Assembly: GCA_005779305.1 (NCBI GenBank)
Contig: SXJR01000395.1
Coordinates: forward strand, 1 to 40,689
Reading direction: 5' to 3'
Source of the DNA: Myxococcales bacterium
GTDB lineage: Bacteria; Myxococcota_A; Polyangia; Haliangiales; Haliangiaceae
DNA: 40,689 nt
The notes beneath the pieces were generated by a model that saw only the letters and a program-made list of their open reading frames with translations, searched no databases and was not told where the DNA came from. This document shows positions 37,848-40,689 of the stretch, one piece after another. The position numbers and the translations under genes are program-made. How positions within the stretch are numbered: the stretch's first letter is position 1; the number at the start of each line of letters is the position of its first letter.

Positions 37848-39314
37848 ATGTGGATCGCGCTCGCGGTCGTCGCCGTCGCAGCCTGCGGTCCATCGCCACA
37901 GCTGACGCCACCCGCGGCCTCCCGTGCTCGGTGGGCCGTAGACGAGCCGGACCTGACCATCGACGAGGCGGGCATCGAGTTCCTGCTCGAGAAGACCACC
38001 GATACTGGCGACGGACCCTCGCCGCCCAATCCCTTCACGCAGTCGTTCGACCCGTCGGAGCCGAGCGCGCCGCTGACCACGAGCAACTTCATGCGCGAGC
38101 TGCCGGTCCCTCGACCGCCGGATCCGACGCCCCGATGCGATGCGCCGGCGCCCGGCGAGCTCTGCCTCGCACCCGCGGCCCCCGCCCACGTCGAGCGCGG
38201 CGAGCTGGAGCGATGTGCCAGCGAGTTCCTGGCGAACCGCCGGCTCGGACGGCTGGAGCGTGATGGCATCGCGCTCACGTTCAAGGGGGCCGAGCTGATC
38301 ACGGCCTCGGCCCAGGCCATGAAGCTCGAGCACGTCGCACTCGAATACTCGATCGAGCTGACGGCGCTGGCGGCCTCGGCCGCGCTCGCCGACGTCGCCA
38401 TGCTTCCGCTGGGCGACGGTCGGCGCGACGAGGCCATGCACTGGTGCCGGGAGCTCACCCGTGACCTGGGAGAGAACGCCTCGCCGGCGACGATCAGCCA
38501 GCGCCTCACGTGTCTCTCGCGCGTCGCCTCGAATCGCCAGCCGCGGACAGTTCTGTCGAGCTGGGCGGGCTGCCGCTGCGGCGCACGCGGCCTGCAGAGC
38601 GATTCCGTCTGTGTCGAGGGCATCTCGATCACGCGGCCGTTCACCGAGCAGCCGACCGAGGCCCGGCTGGTCGAGGCGCTCCACGAGGGCGTCCGCCGCG
38701 CCGAGGCCACGCTCTCCCGGGGCGGCCTGACCCTGGTGGGCGTTGGCGTGGTGGGCTGCCACCTCGGTCGCTTCGAGCGCGGCACCGAGATGAGCAAGCT
38801 CGTCGAGTCGCCGGCACCACGACTCCGCTTCGCCAACGTCAGCGAGCACGGCCTGGGCAACGCGTGCGATATCTCGTACGCGTGGGTCCGCGACGGGCGC
38901 GGTCGAATCCACCCGTTCTCCGTCCACATGTACTTGCTCGCCCTCCTCGATCCAACCGGCACCGGTTTGGCCCGCCGCTGGCATCATCCGCAGCTCACCC
39001 GGGCGGTGCGCCGGGTCGGCGAAGCCGCCTTCTACGCCGAGGCGGCAGCGCTGGAGAGCCCCGACCCCGACGATACAGTGCGACACACGCTCGTGGTCGG
39101 GACCGCGCTGCGCAACGCCTTCGTCGACGCTGGCCTCGTGGTCTTCGCGCCCACCACCAACGGCATCCACTGGAACCACTTCCACGTCCACGTCCCTCTC
39201 GAGGAAGAGATCTGGGCCGAGACCTCGAACGACGCCACCAGCCATGAACGCCGCGAACGGCTGATCGCGCCGGCGTTGCGCCGTGCCGCCGGGCTCAAAC
39301 CCTCGGCGCCGTAG
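37848..39314 (+). CDS. Lipoprotein with extensin-like/M15-like C-terminal domain
   Basis: 488 residues from ATG 37848, whose signal ends in a lipobox (MWIALAVVAVAAC, Cys13). A GTG 18 codons earlier would overlap cdd and is less likely. Residues 14-130 are Pro/Asp-rich and probably unstructured. Two further Cys-containing stretches (WAGCRCGARG; SVCVEGI) precede a domain with VGVVGCHLGRF, SEHGLGNACDISYAW (His334, Asp341) and NHFHVHVP (His444, His446, His448). The H-x6-D and H-x-H set is that of zinc DD-peptidases of the LAS/M15 fold and of extensin-like proteins. A role in peptidoglycan trimming or sugar-wall binding is probable. It is odd within a nucleoside operon. Confidence 0.78.
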   Translation: MWIALAVVAVAACGPSPQLTPPAASRARWAVDEPDLTIDEAGIEFLLEKTTDTGDGPSPPNPFTQSFDPSEPSAPLTTSNFMRELPVPRPPDPTPRCDAPAPGELCLAPAAPAHVERGELERCASEFLANRRLGRLERDGIALTFKGAELITASAQAMKLEHVALEYSIELTALAASAALADVAMLPLGDGRRDEAMHWCRELTRDLGENASPATISQRLTCLSRVASNRQPRTVLSSWAGCRCGARGLQSDSVCVEGISITRPFTEQPTEARLVEALHEGVRRAEATLSRGGLTLVGVGVVGCHLGRFERGTEMSKLVESPAPRLRFANVSEHGLGNACDISYAWVRDGRGRIHPFSVHMYLLALLDPTGTGLARRWHHPQLTRAVRRVGEAAFYAEAAALESPDPDDTVRHTLVVGTALRNAFVDAGLVVFAPTTNGIHWNHFHVHVPLEEEIWAETSNDATSHERRERLIAPALRRAAGLKPSAP

Positions 39315-39337
39315 GTTATGATCGCCGCCGCACCCCG

Positions 39338-40663
39338 ATGAGCGAGCTCATCTTCCGCGGCGGCACCGTCGTCACCCTGACCGATGACCACACCGTCACC
39401 GCCGGCGACGTCGCCGTCGTCGATGGGGTGATCGCCCAGGTCGGCGGCACGTACACGCCCCAGACCCACGACTACCAGATCGTCGACGCCGCCGGCTGCA
39501 TCGTCATGCCCGGCCTGGTCCAGGCCCACGTCCACACCTGCCAGACCCTGGCCCGCGGCGAGGCCGACGATCTGGAGCTGCTCGACTGGCTGGAGAAGGT
39601 GGTGTGGCCCTACGAGGGTGCGCTCGACGGACCAGCCATGTCGGCGTCGGCGCGCCTGGCCATGGCCGAGCTCCTGCTCGGCGGCACCACCGCCATCCTC
39701 GACATGGGCTCGGTCCACCACACCGACGAGGTCTTCGCCGCCGCCGAGGCGTCGGGCATCCGCGCCACCATCGGCAAGGCCATGATGGACGCGCCCGATC
39801 CCAAGATCCCGCCCGGGCTGCGCGAGACCACGGCCGCATCGCTTGCCGAGGCGGATCGCCTCGCCGATCGCTGGCACGGCGCCGCCGATGGCCGCCTCCG
39901 CTACGGCTACGCGCCGCGCTTCGTCCTGTCGTGCACCGACGAGCTCCTGGTCGAGGTCGGCCGCCGCGCCCGCGCCCGCGGCCTGGTGGTCCACACCCAC
40001 GCCAGCGAGAACAAGGGCGAGATCGCCGCGGTCGAGGCCCGCTACGGCAAGCGCAACCTGCTCGCCCTCCACGATCTCGGCCTGTCGGGCCCGCACGTGT
40101 GCGTCGCCCACTGCGTCCACGTCTCCGACGCCGAGATCGCGCTCCTCGCCGAGCGCGGCACCCACGTCCTGCACTGCCCCAGCTCCAACCTCAAGCTGGC
40201 CAGCGGCATCGCCTCGGTGCCCGAGCTCCTCGATCGGGGCGTGTCGGTCGCCCTCGGCGCCGACGGCGCGCCCTGCAACAACAACCTCGACGGCTTCCTC
40301 GAGCTGCGGCTCGCCGCCATCCTGCACAAGCCGCGCAGCGGCCCCCGCGCCCTGCCCGCCCCAGCGGCGGTCCGCCTCGCCACGCGCGCCGGCGCCGCCG
40401 CTCTGGGCCTCGCCGACACCATCGGCCAGCTCGCCGTCGGCAAACGCGGCGATATCATCGCCGTCGACACCACCGGCCCACACGTGACCCCGAGCGCCAA
40501 CCCGTGGTCAGCCCTGGCCTACGCCTGCCGCTCGTCGGACGTCCGCCACGTCGCCGTCGATGGCCGCCTGGTGGTCAACGATCGCAAGCTCCTCACCATG
40601 GAGCTGCCCGAGGTGACCCGCAGCGCCCGGCTGCACGCGCAGCGGATCTTCGACCGCCTGTAG
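39338..40663 (+). CDS. Amidohydrolase of the MTA/SAH/adenosine deaminase type
   Basis: 441 residues from ATG 39338. The metal site is clear: HVH (His64, His66), His221 within VVHTHASENKGE, the catalytic Glu224, AHCVHV (His258), and Asp309 in GADGAPCNNN. The N-terminal LIFRGGTVVTL and the C-terminal GQLAVGKRGDIIAVD form the small beta-sandwich of the cytosine-deaminase/MtaD superfamily. HASEN and ADGAPCNNN are typical of 5-methylthioadenosine/S-adenosylhomocysteine and related deaminases (also guanine and cytosine deaminases). In this operon a purine-nucleoside deaminase makes sense: it would turn adenosine-type nucleosides into inosine, the substrate of the phosphorylase two genes upstream. 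No clear ribosome-binding site precedes the ATG; the gap to the lipoprotein gene is 23 bases. Confidence 0.88.
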   Translation: MSELIFRGGTVVTLTDDHTVTAGDVAVVDGVIAQVGGTYTPQTHDYQIVDAAGCIVMPGLVQAHVHTCQTLARGEADDLELLDWLEKVVWPYEGALDGPAMSASARLAMAELLLGGTTAILDMGSVHHTDEVFAAAEASGIRATIGKAMMDAPDPKIPPGLRETTAASLAEADRLADRWHGAADGRLRYGYAPRFVLSCTDELLVEVGRRARARGLVVHTHASENKGEIAAVEARYGKRNLLALHDLGLSGPHVCVAHCVHVSDAEIALLAERGTHVLHCPSSNLKLASGIASVPELLDRGVSVALGADGAPCNNNLDGFLELRLAAILHKPRSGPRALPAPAAVRLATRAGAAALGLADTIGQLAVGKRGDIIAVDTTGPHVTPSANPWSALAYACRSSDVRHVAVDGRLVVNDRKLLTMELPEVTRSARLHAQRIFDRL

Positions 40664-40689
40664 CCGCAGCCGCAGCCGCAGCCGCAGCC
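40663..40689 (+). repeat. GCCGCA hexamer repeat at the window edge
   Basis: Four GCCGCA units plus GCC begin in the last base of the deaminase stop codon and run off the window. The total length is unknown. It is another 6-base tandem repeat placed immediately after a gene. Confidence 0.8.

Overview
The window is very GC-rich, gene-dense bacterial DNA that looks myxobacterial (Myxococcota, perhaps a Kofleriaceae/Haliangiales-type lineage). The grounds are three Hanks-type Ser/Thr kinases with a single membrane span and varied C-terminal sensor regions, an OmpA protein with thrombospondin type 3 repeats, Cys-rich and Gly/Ser-rich exported proteins, a ferrochelatase with internal cysteines, and many GTG starts. 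Lineage is inferred from gene content only. I saw no rRNA, tRNA, CRISPR array, insertion sequence or phage gene.

Layout. 1-3.6 kb (minus strand): a TPR envelope protein cut by the window edge, a kinase with a PEGA tail, and a Cys-rich lipoprotein with an antistasin-like segment. 3.7-5.8 kb: a small uncharacterised helical protein, a LysE-type exporter and a divergent metallo-beta-lactamase-fold hydrolase. 5.8-9.7 kb (minus): metallophosphoesterase, class III aminotransferase, two consecutive CDP-alcohol phosphatidyltransferases and a coupled 75-residue membrane protein. 9.8-14.6 kb: MEMO-family protein, two coupled exported proteins of unknown function, a rhomboid protease, a DUF3052 protein and a receiver-like protein. 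14.7-16.9 kb: ferrochelatase and an amidinotransferase-fold (deiminase/DDAH-like) enzyme. 17.1-18.5 kb: the OmpA protein with a strong terminator.

18.6-22.8 kb is a housekeeping block (Trm112-like, prs, rplY, pth, rpsF, rpsR, rplI) closed by two hairpins. dnaB, often next to rplI in other bacteria, lies 5 kb further on and is inverted; a TPR-kinase, a hotdog thioesterase and a DUF1444-like protein sit between. A third kinase, with a short formylglycine-generating-enzyme-like C-terminal domain, is divergent from dnaB.

31-34 kb holds the most unusual locus. A 661-residue protein joins an eCIS-core (DUF4157) domain with an intact HExxH motif to a C-terminal region that resembles nucleoside phosphorylases. 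It is translationally coupled to a beta-propeller protein. Immediately downstream (34.2-40.7 kb) is a nucleoside-salvage operon: deoC with an extra N-terminal four-Cys cluster, deoA, purine nucleoside phosphorylase and cdd, then an extensin-like/M15-like lipoprotein and an MTA/SAH/adenosine-type deaminase. Together the salvage genes would take (deoxy)nucleosides to free bases plus pentose phosphates, with deoxyribose 5-phosphate cleaved by DeoC.

Short G-rich hexamer repeats (GGGCAC, GGGCAA and complements) recur in or beside intergenic regions. No gene-free stretch exceeds about 275 bases.
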